Source: Methanolobus mangrovi
GTDB lineage: Archaea > Halobacteriota > Methanosarcinia > Methanosarcinales > Methanosarcinaceae
NCBI RefSeq assembly: GCF_031312535.1
Contig: NZ_CP133594.1
Span: 2,523,934-2,587,933, forward strand
Length of the DNA stretch: 64,000 nt
Direction of reading: 5' to 3'
How positions within the stretch are numbered: position 1 is the first letter of the stretch; each line of letters opens with the position of its first letter. Below are positions 53,962 to 61,500 of the stretch, piece after piece. The position numbers and the translations under genes were made by a program. The notes beneath the pieces were generated by a model that did no database searches, was not told the origin of the DNA, and saw only the letters and a list, made by a program, of their open reading frames with translations.

Positions 53962-54382
53962 GTTATCAGTAGTCACAGTTATTTTCTTCATATCTGCAGT
54001 ACTTTTAGGAACCTTCTCGTACACAATGTTGAGTACTTCTAATGAGGTTGTAGTGGATGCTTCAGTAGAACAGCATAAGATGCAAAGTATTCGGCTTCAG
54101 ACAGACATAGAGGTGGATGACTCCATTCCACAGACTTCCGGATCCAATTACAATCTTACTCTAATTCTATCTAATACTGGTAGTGAGACAATTCGCTTTG
54201 ATGAATTGAATGTGCTGGTGGACGGAACTCTGAAATCATACTCTTATAGTGACGTTGCTGCTACGTGGACTCCTGCAGAGACAAGGAACCTGACAGTAAC
54301 AGGTCTTTACGGTCTTGGAATACATCGTGTTAAGGTCGTAACTTCAAATGGTGTCTCAGCTTATGATTCATATTTGGTTTGA
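53951..54382 (+). CDS. arlF: Archaellum stator protein ArlF
   Basis: 143 residues. A single N-terminal membrane helix (LSVVTVIFFISAVLLGTFSY) leads to an extracytoplasmic beta-rich domain. ArlF binds the S-layer and with ArlG anchors the motor. GAGGAA 8 bases before the ATG lies inside the overlapping end of the arlE gene. Similar length and layout to its downstream neighbour arlG. Confidence 0.85.
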   Translation: MGFELSVVTVIFFISAVLLGTFSYTMLSTSNEVVVDASVEQHKMQSIRLQTDIEVDDSIPQTSGSNYNLTLILSNTGSETIRFDELNVLVDGTLKSYSYSDVAATWTPAETRNLTVTGLYGLGIHRVKVVTSNGVSAYDSYLV

Positions 54383-54457
54383 CTGGAATGGTAGGTTAAT
54401 ATGCCAATAATTATATATTAATAGACAGTTATATTTCTATTCGGACTGGCAGAAAAA

Positions 54458-54964
54458 ATGAAGAGCATGCTAACTACAGACAGAAAGAACCTGCTGAAGG
54501 ACACAAGTGCTGACACCGCTATCACGCACATGATATTCTTCATAGCAGCGATAATACTAGCTATCAGCGTAGTTGCTCTTATATCGGCTGATGTCCAGTC
54601 TATGGTTGCTTCATCGGGTTCAAGTAGTAAATTACTTTCAGAGCAGATGAAAACTGATATCACAATAGTGAATGACCCTGAGATAATTCCTTACGATGGC
54701 GCCAGTAAAAAATACACATTTTATGCAAAGAACACCGGTAAAACAGAATTAGTGCCGGAATACGTGACCGTTCTTGTGGATGGTATCATGATAAGACCTG
54801 ATGACATTGATATTGATCTGATGGATGGTGATGTCATATGGAGGCCTGGCGATATCCTTTCCCTTAATGTCACTACCAATCCCTCACCTCTTGACTCCGG
54901 TGATCACAGGATACTTGTTGCAGCTGAAAATGGTAAATCAGGTGCTATGAGCTTTAAAACGTAA
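54458..54964 (+). CDS. arlG: Archaellum stator protein ArlG
   Basis: 168 residues. N-terminal hydrophobic helix (MIFFIAAIILAISVVALISA, about 25-45) followed by an extracytoplasmic domain with the repeating beta pattern (YTFYAKNTGKTELVPEYVTV). ArlG forms a filament capped by ArlF. The 75-base gap from arlF contains an AT-rich stretch (ATTATATATTAATAG) that may act as an internal promoter. Confidence 0.85.
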   Translation: MKSMLTTDRKNLLKDTSADTAITHMIFFIAAIILAISVVALISADVQSMVASSGSSSKLLSEQMKTDITIVNDPEIIPYDGASKKYTFYAKNTGKTELVPEYVTVLVDGIMIRPDDIDIDLMDGDVIWRPGDILSLNVTTNPSPLDSGDHRILVAAENGKSGAMSFKT

Positions 54965-54977
54965 TTCAGAGGTAAAA

Positions 54978-55673
54978 ATGGCAAAAATTAATGTATTTGA
55001 GATTCCAAGGGATGATCTTAACGCAAAATTAGGAGGTGGCTTTCCTGCCGGTTCACTGGTAGTGATCGAGGGTGGTAGCGGTGGTGGAAAGAGCTCCATC
55101 AGCCAGAGACTTTCTTTTGGTTTGAACGAGAATGACGTAAGTGTTACTTTAGTTTCCACTCAGATGACAACAAAAGGCTTTATCAACCAAATGTACTCTC
55201 TGGATTACCCGATAGCTCCTTTCCTTTTGAATGGTCTTCTATTGTACATTCCGGTAATTCCACTGGTGCAGGCTGCAAAATCACGTTCCGATTTCATTGA
55301 ACGATTAATGGCGGCAGAAGAGCTTTTCGAGAAGAATGTTATAATCATTGATACTCTTTCCTCCCTGATAAAATACAGTGTGAATATAGAGAAAAGTCTA
55401 GAACTGATTTCATTTTTCAAAAAGCTCAATGGTATGGGGAAAGTGATCATACTGACAATAGAGTCTAACCAGCTGAGTGAGGAGATTGCCTCTATGTTCC
55501 GTTCTTCCTGTGATGTTTACATTACTCTTAAATCAAAGCCACTGGGAAGTGAAGTCAAGAGAACTATTCTCGTAAACAAGTTTACGGGAGCCAAAGGCCC
55601 TGTAGGTCAAATGATAGGTTTCAGGATCGAACCAAGGGTTGGTCTTGTTGTCGAGATCGCTTCAGTATCATAA
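54978..55673 (+). CDS. arlH: Archaellum ATP-binding protein ArlH
   Basis: 231 residues, a RecA/KaiC-fold protein that binds ATP and regulates ArlI. The canonical Walker A is VVIEGGSGGGKSSISQRLSF (residues 28-47), and the Walker B strand is NVIIIDTLSSLIKYS. CAGAGGTA lies 5-8 bases before the ATG. It is the intact, expected KaiC-like member of the archaellum cluster, in contrast with the modified KaiC-like proteins further upstream. Confidence 0.95.
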   Translation: MAKINVFEIPRDDLNAKLGGGFPAGSLVVIEGGSGGGKSSISQRLSFGLNENDVSVTLVSTQMTTKGFINQMYSLDYPIAPFLLNGLLLYIPVIPLVQAAKSRSDFIERLMAAEELFEKNVIIIDTLSSLIKYSVNIEKSLELISFFKKLNGMGKVIILTIESNQLSEEIASMFRSSCDVYITLKSKPLGSEVKRTILVNKFTGAKGPVGQMIGFRIEPRVGLVVEIASVS

Positions 55674-55691
55674 GATCAAAAGAGTGGTTAG

Positions 55692-57350
55692 ATGGATCCG
55701 GAATTTCAAAAAGCTGTACAAAGAAACCCTCATCTTGGAATATATGTAAAGAAATTTATGCAGGAAACCGGAGCAGATGAACCCACTTTTATGGTGAGCC
55801 TTTCAAAAGATATTGACAAAGAAAATGTTAACATCATTCTTCCAGTGGGAGATCCTGTATTCGTTCATCTTTACGGGAGCTCCGAAATTGGTGAGGTCAA
55901 ATATTATGGAATAGAACCTTTACTCAACAACACTGAAAGAAAAAAATATGAAGCTGTTCTGGATATTATTCTTGAAAGATCATCCTATGAGCCTGTTCCT
56001 GAGTCTGAGGCTGATCTCAAGGAACTTATTACTAAGCTACTCAACGAAGCAATTGATATTGGTTCAGGTGGGAACGTCGAAGAAAAAGGAACCGGCAAGT
56101 TCAATATACTCCAAAAGCTGATGCCCATACAAAAAAAGGTTCCGATGACCCAGAGTGAGTACAACAAGATTCTCTATCACCTGGAAAGGGACATTATTGG
56201 TTCCGGGCCAATCGAACCCATTATCAGGGACCCTTATCTTGAAGATATCCACAGTATTGGCATTGATAATGTGTTCATCGTTCACAAAATATTCGATATG
56301 GTGAAGACTGACCTCACGTTCGGGGATGAGCAGGGACTGGATAACTGGCTGAGGAGCATGAGTGAGCGTATCGGTCGTCCTGTAAGTGATGCCCGCCCTA
56401 TCGCGGATGGTGCTCTTCCAGATGGTTCCCGTATCAATATTATTTACAGTCTGGATGTCAGTAAGCGTGGAAGCAGTTTTACCATGCGTAAGTTCAGTGA
56501 GGTGCCTGTGAGCATTATCCAGCTCATTACCTGGGGTGCACTGAGTGCGGAAATGGCAGCTTATATGTGGATGTGTCTTGAGAATGGTATGAGTATTTTC
56601 TTTAGTGGTGAGACTGCAAGCGGGAAAACAACGATGCTTAATGCATGTCTTGCTTTTGTAAATCCTAGATCTAAAGTATTCTCCGCCGAGGATACGGCTG
56701 AAGTCCAGCCACCGCAGCCTGTATGGCAGCAGCTGATAACTCGTGAGGAAGGTCCTATTGACTCAAGGGTAGATACTTTCGCCCTACTTAAGGCTGCACT
56801 TCGTTCAAGACCAAACTACATCATAGTTGGTGAAATTCGAGGAGCTGAAGGTAACGTAGCTTTCCAGGGTATGCAGACAGGACACCCTGTACTTGCAACA
56901 TTCCACGCATCTGCAGTTTCAAAGATGATACAGCGTCTCACAGCAGACCCTATCAACGTACCTGTCACGTTCATTGATAATCTGAACATTGCAATGATCC
57001 TGTCAGCTGTCTATCGTAAAGGTAAATTCCTGCGACGTGCCCTTGCAATTGAGGAGATTGAAGGTTATTACGAGGAGATTGGTGGTGTTGCCACAAGGGC
57101 TGTTTTCCAGTGGGAACCTGATACTGACAAGCATAAGTTCCGTGGTCTGAACAATAGTTACATCCTGGAAGACAAAATAGCTACAAAACTTGGTTATGAG
57201 GACAAGAGGATGATATATCAGGATCTTTTCCTCAGGGCAAGAATACTTGATGAAATGAAATCACGAGGTATCGAAGACTATTACGATGTTCTTGAGATCA
57301 TAGTCAACTTCTATAAACATGGTGTTGAAGGCCTTCCATTTACAATCTAG
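55692..57350 (+). CDS. arlI: Archaellum motor ATPase ArlI
   Basis: 552 residues. A type II/IV secretion-type hexameric ATPase that drives assembly and rotation. Walker A is FFSGETASGKTTMLNACLAF (about 303-322), Asp box SAEDTAEVQPP, Walker B VGEIRGAEGNVAFQGMQTGH with the His box HPVLATFHASAVSKM. The N-terminal 170 residues are the variable domain. Its stop is followed after two bases by a GTG, but the better arlJ start lies at 57360. Confidence 0.97.
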   Translation: MDPEFQKAVQRNPHLGIYVKKFMQETGADEPTFMVSLSKDIDKENVNIILPVGDPVFVHLYGSSEIGEVKYYGIEPLLNNTERKKYEAVLDIILERSSYEPVPESEADLKELITKLLNEAIDIGSGGNVEEKGTGKFNILQKLMPIQKKVPMTQSEYNKILYHLERDIIGSGPIEPIIRDPYLEDIHSIGIDNVFIVHKIFDMVKTDLTFGDEQGLDNWLRSMSERIGRPVSDARPIADGALPDGSRINIIYSLDVSKRGSSFTMRKFSEVPVSIIQLITWGALSAEMAAYMWMCLENGMSIFFSGETASGKTTMLNACLAFVNPRSKVFSAEDTAEVQPPQPVWQQLITREEGPIDSRVDTFALLKAALRSRPNYIIVGEIRGAEGNVAFQGMQTGHPVLATFHASAVSKMIQRLTADPINVPVTFIDNLNIAMILSAVYRKGKFLRRALAIEEIEGYYEEIGGVATRAVFQWEPDTDKHKFRGLNNSYILEDKIATKLGYEDKRMIYQDLFLRARILDEMKSRGIEDYYDVLEIIVNFYKHGVEGLPFTI

Positions 57351-57359
57351 GTGAGCTTC

Positions 57360-59015
57360 ATGAGTTATGAAAAGGCATTCAAGAATATTGGCATGGAACC
57401 TAAGGCTTATGCCAAGAAGTTTGCCTTACCTATAATATCATTCGGTTTTATTTTTTCAATAATTCTTATGGTAGCGTTTCCTGCACTTTTCACGGGTACT
57501 ACCAAGTATATACCAGCATTAATTCCGGTTATATGTATTATCTTTGCCTTATCATATCCTTTGACAATTCTTGCTGCCAAGGCATCACGTATAGACAATA
57601 ATATGCACTACTATATCACTCAGATGGGTTCAATTGCAACAGCGGAAACCCCAAGGATAGATATAGTACGTATCGTTTCAGAAAATGAGGATTACCAGGA
57701 ACTTGCCGAGGAAACAAAGAAGATCTACGATCTTGTAACCGTATGGCATCTTAGTCTTGCTGATGCATGTCGCTTTATTTCTAAAAGAACTCCTTCTATT
57801 ATATTCGAGGACTTCCTTGACAGATTCGCACATGCACTTCAGTCGGGAGAAGATGTTAAAACCTTCCTTTTTGCAGAGCAGAGTGTGGTAATGAATGAGT
57901 ATGAATCAATGTATTTCGGTGCCCTTTATGTTGTTGAGATCATTAAGGAACTATTCGTGTCCCTTGTGATGTCCCTGATATTCATGGCATCATTTGCTGT
58001 CATCATGCCGGTCATTACAGGTATGAATGCAGAACTTCTCATGAGTATAGTCGTGCTCGTCTTCCTTGTAACAGATCTTGTAATGGTAATGTTCACAAAA
58101 AGCAAAATACCAAAAGATCCTGCATGGAGTCGTTCTTCCAATATGACTGAGAACAAGTTAAAGTTATATCGTTCAGTACCAATTTCCATAGCTGGCTGCA
58201 TAATTGTGTTTATCGCAGTTTCACTTTATGGGAAGATAGAAACTTCAATTGCTGTGGCTATGGTTTTAACTCCTCTCGTTTATACAGGCCATGTATCAAG
58301 GTCAATAGAGAAGAGTATTCGTAGGAAAGATGAGAACTTCCCTGCATTCATCCGTTCTCTTGGAAGTTCTGCCGGTGCAAGGGGTGGTGTCATTGATGAT
58401 GCACTGAAAGCCCTGAGAGCGCATGACTTCGGTCCTCTGACAAAAGATGTGAACAACCTTTACAAGATGCTTGTCACCAGAATCGACAAATTTGGCTCAT
58501 GGGAATATTTCTCAGCTAACACCGGAAGTAATCTGATACAGCGTTTTTCTGTAATGTTTGTGCAGGCAACTAATCTGGGTGGCCAGCCAGAGATCATCGG
58601 GGATATAATAGCAACGAACTTCCACAAGATAGTAACTCTCAGGAAAAAGAGATCACAGTCTGCCGGAAGTCTTGTCGGTGTCCTGTATGGCCTTACAGGC
58701 GGTATTGGTTTTACCATGTATATCTCACTTGGTGTGGTGGGACTTATGCAGGATATGTTCTCGGCTGTGGAAATGCCTCCGGGGATGTCCATGGGAATGG
58801 TGCTGTATACGGATGTCGGCAGCATTGAGACACTTTCAAACATGGTTATGTTGATAATGGTTGGTCATTCCCTGATGTCCGCTCTTCTTATCAGGATAGT
58901 GGATGGAGGGCATATGTTGAGTGCCACCACTGACTTTGTGATAATGGTATGGATATCCGGGGTAAGTGCAGTCGTCACTATGTCAGGTGTATCTTCGTTA
59001 CTGAATCTAAGCTAA
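57360..59015 (+). CDS. arlJ: Archaellum membrane platform protein ArlJ
   Basis: 551 residues from the ATG at 57360, which has GGTGA 5 bases upstream; a GTG at 57351 is inside that site. Polytopic membrane protein of the T2SSF/TadC type: membrane helices near 20-40, 45-65, 215-240, 250-275, 285-310 and several at the C terminus, with two large cytoplasmic loops. It is the membrane anchor on which ArlI acts. Last gene of the archaellum operon; a bidirectional terminator follows. Confidence 0.95.
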   Translation: MSYEKAFKNIGMEPKAYAKKFALPIISFGFIFSIILMVAFPALFTGTTKYIPALIPVICIIFALSYPLTILAAKASRIDNNMHYYITQMGSIATAETPRIDIVRIVSENEDYQELAEETKKIYDLVTVWHLSLADACRFISKRTPSIIFEDFLDRFAHALQSGEDVKTFLFAEQSVVMNEYESMYFGALYVVEIIKELFVSLVMSLIFMASFAVIMPVITGMNAELLMSIVVLVFLVTDLVMVMFTKSKIPKDPAWSRSSNMTENKLKLYRSVPISIAGCIIVFIAVSLYGKIETSIAVAMVLTPLVYTGHVSRSIEKSIRRKDENFPAFIRSLGSSAGARGGVIDDALKALRAHDFGPLTKDVNNLYKMLVTRIDKFGSWEYFSANTGSNLIQRFSVMFVQATNLGGQPEIIGDIIATNFHKIVTLRKKRSQSAGSLVGVLYGLTGGIGFTMYISLGVVGLMQDMFSAVEMPPGMSMGMVLYTDVGSIETLSNMVMLIMVGHSLMSALLIRIVDGGHMLSATTDFVIMVWISGVSAVVTMSGVSSLLNLS

Positions 59016-59034
59016 AAAAATTTAAATATCAAAA

Positions 59035-59075
59035 GAATGGAAAGCAACTAGGACTTTTCATTCCATTTTTGTTCT
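59035..59075. terminator. Bidirectional terminator between arlJ and the LeuB-type gene
   Basis: GAATGGAAAG (59035-59044) and CTTTTCATTC (59054-59063) pair over 10 bases with one G-T wobble and a 9-base loop. Plus strand: followed by CATTTTTGTTCTT. Minus strand: followed by TTTTGATATTTAAATTTTTTT. The stem also carries the end of the LeuB-type gene, including its stop. Confidence 0.7.
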
Positions 59076-60056
59076 TATGTATTTTGCAATAGTGTTGCCA
59101 ACTTCTGATGTGGTATGTTTGCCACCAAGATCCGGCGTGCAAATACCCATATTAAGTGCGACATCTATGGCTTCTTCAACAATGGCTGCTTCTGCAAGAT
59201 CGCCATGCCATTCAAGGAGCATTTTCAGACTCAGTATTGCAGCGACAGGATTTGCCCTATTATTACCAGCAATGTCAGGAGCACTTCCATGCACCGGTTC
59301 GAAGAATGCATATTTCTCTCCGATATTGGCGCTGGGCAGAAGGCCAAGTCCACCAACCAGGGCACCTGACATATCACTCAGGATATCTCCAAAGAGATTG
59401 GTTGTAACTATGACATCATAATTCCATGGAGATGTAATGAGGTTGTAGGCAAATGAGTCTACAAGTTCATCCCGGTGCAGCACCCCTGTATCTATTGCAG
59501 ACTGCCGGGAAACATCAAGAAATAGCTTGTCTGACTTCATAACATTGGATTTATGGACTATCGTCAGTTTGTTCATTCTGCTCTTTGCAAGTTTGCAAGC
59601 GTAATCAGCAATTCTTTTTGATCCTTTTCTTGTGACCACTCGTTTGGTGGTGGAAATATCAGTCCCTATTTCCTCGATACCCGAATACAGCCCTTCTGTA
59701 TTTTCTCTCACAATGATGAAATTGAAATCATTACGCTCATGAATTCCCTTTACAGAGGGCAAAGGACGTATGGGGCGTATATTTGCGTACATGTCCAGTT
59801 CTTTGCGAATGGTCAGGAGCACGCTCTTATAATTAGGGTCAGGTGGCGTTGTTACTGCGCCGAAGAATACACAATCACATTCTTTCAATGTATCTATATC
59901 TTCGTCGGTTATTGCAGAACCTGTCCTCTCCCATTTTCCATAACCAAGTTCCACCGGTATTTTTTCAACATCAAGGCCCAGTGAGTCAAGGACCTCTATT
60001 GCCGCGGGAATAACTTCTTTACCGATTCCATCGCCTTCGACAACTGCCAATTTCAT
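59058..60056 (-). CDS. Isopropylmalate/homoisocitrate dehydrogenase (LeuB or AksF type)
   Basis: 332 residues of the beta-decarboxylating dehydrogenase family. The metal and NAD segments VVEGDGIGKEVIPAAI, TIRKELDMYANIRPIRPLPS, NLFGDILSDMSGALVGGLGL and FEPVHGSAPDIAGNNRANPV are intact. The substrate could be 3-isopropylmalate (leucine) or homoisocitrate and longer homologues (coenzyme B 7-carbon chain synthesis). The LeuD-like gene in the same operon carries a YLRT loop that points to the homoaconitase (Aks) type, so AksF is favoured weakly. Its start overlaps the preceding gene by 4 bases. Confidence 0.85.
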   Translation of the reverse strand: MKLAVVEGDGIGKEVIPAAIEVLDSLGLDVEKIPVELGYGKWERTGSAITDEDIDTLKECDCVFFGAVTTPPDPNYKSVLLTIRKELDMYANIRPIRPLPSVKGIHERNDFNFIIVRENTEGLYSGIEEIGTDISTTKRVVTRKGSKRIADYACKLAKSRMNKLTIVHKSNVMKSDKLFLDVSRQSAIDTGVLHRDELVDSFAYNLITSPWNYDVIVTTNLFGDILSDMSGALVGGLGLLPSANIGEKYAFFEPVHGSAPDIAGNNRANPVAAILSLKMLLEWHGDLAEAAIVEEAIDVALNMGICTPDLGGKHTTSEVGNTIAKYIRTKME

Positions 60057-60919
60057 GATTGTTCCTCTTTGTTTTTTCTTATGTCAGCAATAAGTTCCCA
60101 TACAGCTTTAGCCACTTCGAATTCAGATGCACCCCAGTGGACCATTGCTCCGCGAATACCATTAATGGTCACGATGCCGGATTTTTCGGAGCGACAACAC
60201 CTTGTTATGAAAGGCTTCGATGGTTTGAATACATCGGATTTAAAGGGACATATATTAATAAATGAATACTCAAGTCCCGGGAATCGTGATTCAAACAGGG
60301 TCCTTGATATCTCACATCCGACCAGCAGTGCACCATCTTCTTCAATTACATCGCAATCAAGGCATTTTCCTTCCAGGCCGGAAGAAGAACATGGGAATAC
60401 GGTATTTTCACCTTCAAATTTTCGAAGGTTTGTGAGATTTTCTGAGAACTTGATCGTAAGTTCTCCGAATATTCCGCTTTGTTCCAATCTTCGTACAACA
60501 CTTGCAAGCCAGGAAGGCTCAGGTGGCACTACATCCACGATTTCAATATCCATAATTGCTGAAAGGTCAGGTTTGTGCACAAAGGTCAGGTGCTTGTCGA
60601 TGCCTGTGAATATGACCGTGGTGATATTTCCCTTGCAGATATCTGATGCAATCTCTATTAGTAGTGCCCTGTCTTTGATATTCAGTTCTTTTCCATAACG
60701 AACTATCTCATCACCTGAAGCTAGCATATTCAGTGCAGTAACCTCTCTTAGCAGTTCACCACCCTGATGTGTCACTTCATAAAGGGAGTAACTACTCTCT
60801 GAATCGCAATTTTCTACAATAAGGTATTTCGTAAGGAAGTAGATGCGCCTGTCCTTGCCATCGGGAATCTCCCTGCTATGGCCGATATGTTTGTATTCAT
60901 CAGGAAATATCATTTTCAT
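60053..60919 (-). CDS. Uncharacterised protein in the leuD-leuB-type operon
   Basis: 288 residues, predicted soluble. Cysteines concentrate in the second half: VFPCSSSGLEGKCLDCDVIE, LLVGCEISR, INICPFK and TRCCRSE, a possible metal or cluster site. It may belong to an uncharacterised archaeal DUF family (I think DUF7714, unconfirmed). It sits exactly between the LeuD-like and LeuB-like genes with a 4-base gap and a 4-base overlap, so it is very likely tied to their pathway, but no function can be assigned from sequence. Confidence 0.8.
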   Translation of the reverse strand: MKMIFPDEYKHIGHSREIPDGKDRRIYFLTKYLIVENCDSESSYSLYEVTHQGGELLREVTALNMLASGDEIVRYGKELNIKDRALLIEIASDICKGNITTVIFTGIDKHLTFVHKPDLSAIMDIEIVDVVPPEPSWLASVVRRLEQSGIFGELTIKFSENLTNLRKFEGENTVFPCSSSGLEGKCLDCDVIEEDGALLVGCEISRTLFESRFPGLEYSFINICPFKSDVFKPSKPFITRCCRSEKSGIVTINGIRGAMVHWGASEFEVAKAVWELIADIRKNKEEQS

Positions 60920-60923
60920 ATGA

Positions 60924-61412
60924 TTACTGTGAGTTCTTCTTTGCTTTACGCTGGGCTACGAGTCCACCTTTAGTCAGCATTTCAAGAAGGAAATCAGGTA
61001 GCTTGTTTCCATGGAACACTTTACCGTTAACTTTTACAGTTCCCTGAAGCAAGTCAATTTCCACTTCATCGCCTTCACTGCACTGTACGTCTGCTTCCAT
61101 GAGTGGCAGTCCGACATTGATGGCATTCCTGAAGAATATCCTCCCAAATGATTTTGCTACTATGCATGCAACACCTGCATACTTTAGTGCCAATACTGCC
61201 TGTTCCCTGGAAGAGCCACATCCAAAGTTATCATCTGCAACGATGACATCTCCCTTTTTAACCTTTTTAGAGAACTCAGGGTCTATTCCTTCCATAGCAT
61301 GATCAGCAAGGGCCTGCATATCTGTTGTGCGCAGGTATTTTCCGGGAATTATTACATCGGTATCGATATCACTGCCGAATATCCATGCTTTTCCCTTGAT
61401 TATATTGTCCAA
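60924..61412 (-). CDS. Isopropylmalate/homoaconitate hydratase small subunit (LeuD/AksE type)
   Basis: 162 residues beginning with TTG (GGTGA 5 bases upstream). Swivel-domain small subunit of the aconitase family: [38 protein letters not shown], then [19 protein letters not shown]. The specificity loop reads YLRT, which in methanogens is reported for homoaconitase (HACN) small subunits, whereas isopropylmalate-specific subunits have a different loop. HACN makes the 2-oxoacids for coenzyme B. The large subunit is not in the window. Confidence 0.9.
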   Translation of the reverse strand: MDNIIKGKAWIFGSDIDTDVIIPGKYLRTTDMQALADHAMEGIDPEFSKKVKKGDVIVADDNFGCGSSREQAVLALKYAGVACIVAKSFGRIFFRNAINVGLPLMEADVQCSEGDEVEIDLLQGTVKVNGKVFHGNKLPDFLLEMLTKGGLVAQRKAKKNSQ

Positions 61413-61454
61413 TATATCACCTTAGAGCTAGCTTCTGCATGATGTTATTTGTAA

Positions 61455-61482
61455 GTATCGGGAAAGTAAAAAAAGTAAAGAT
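61455..61482 (-). terminator. T-rich terminator region of aglB
   Basis: On the minus strand, about 20-40 bases after the aglB stop, the sequence reads CTTTACTTTTTTTACTTTCC. No strong hairpin precedes it; archaeal termination on T-runs alone is common, so the assignment is moderate. Confidence 0.4.
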
Positions 61483-61500
61483 AGAATGGGGATGAAGATT

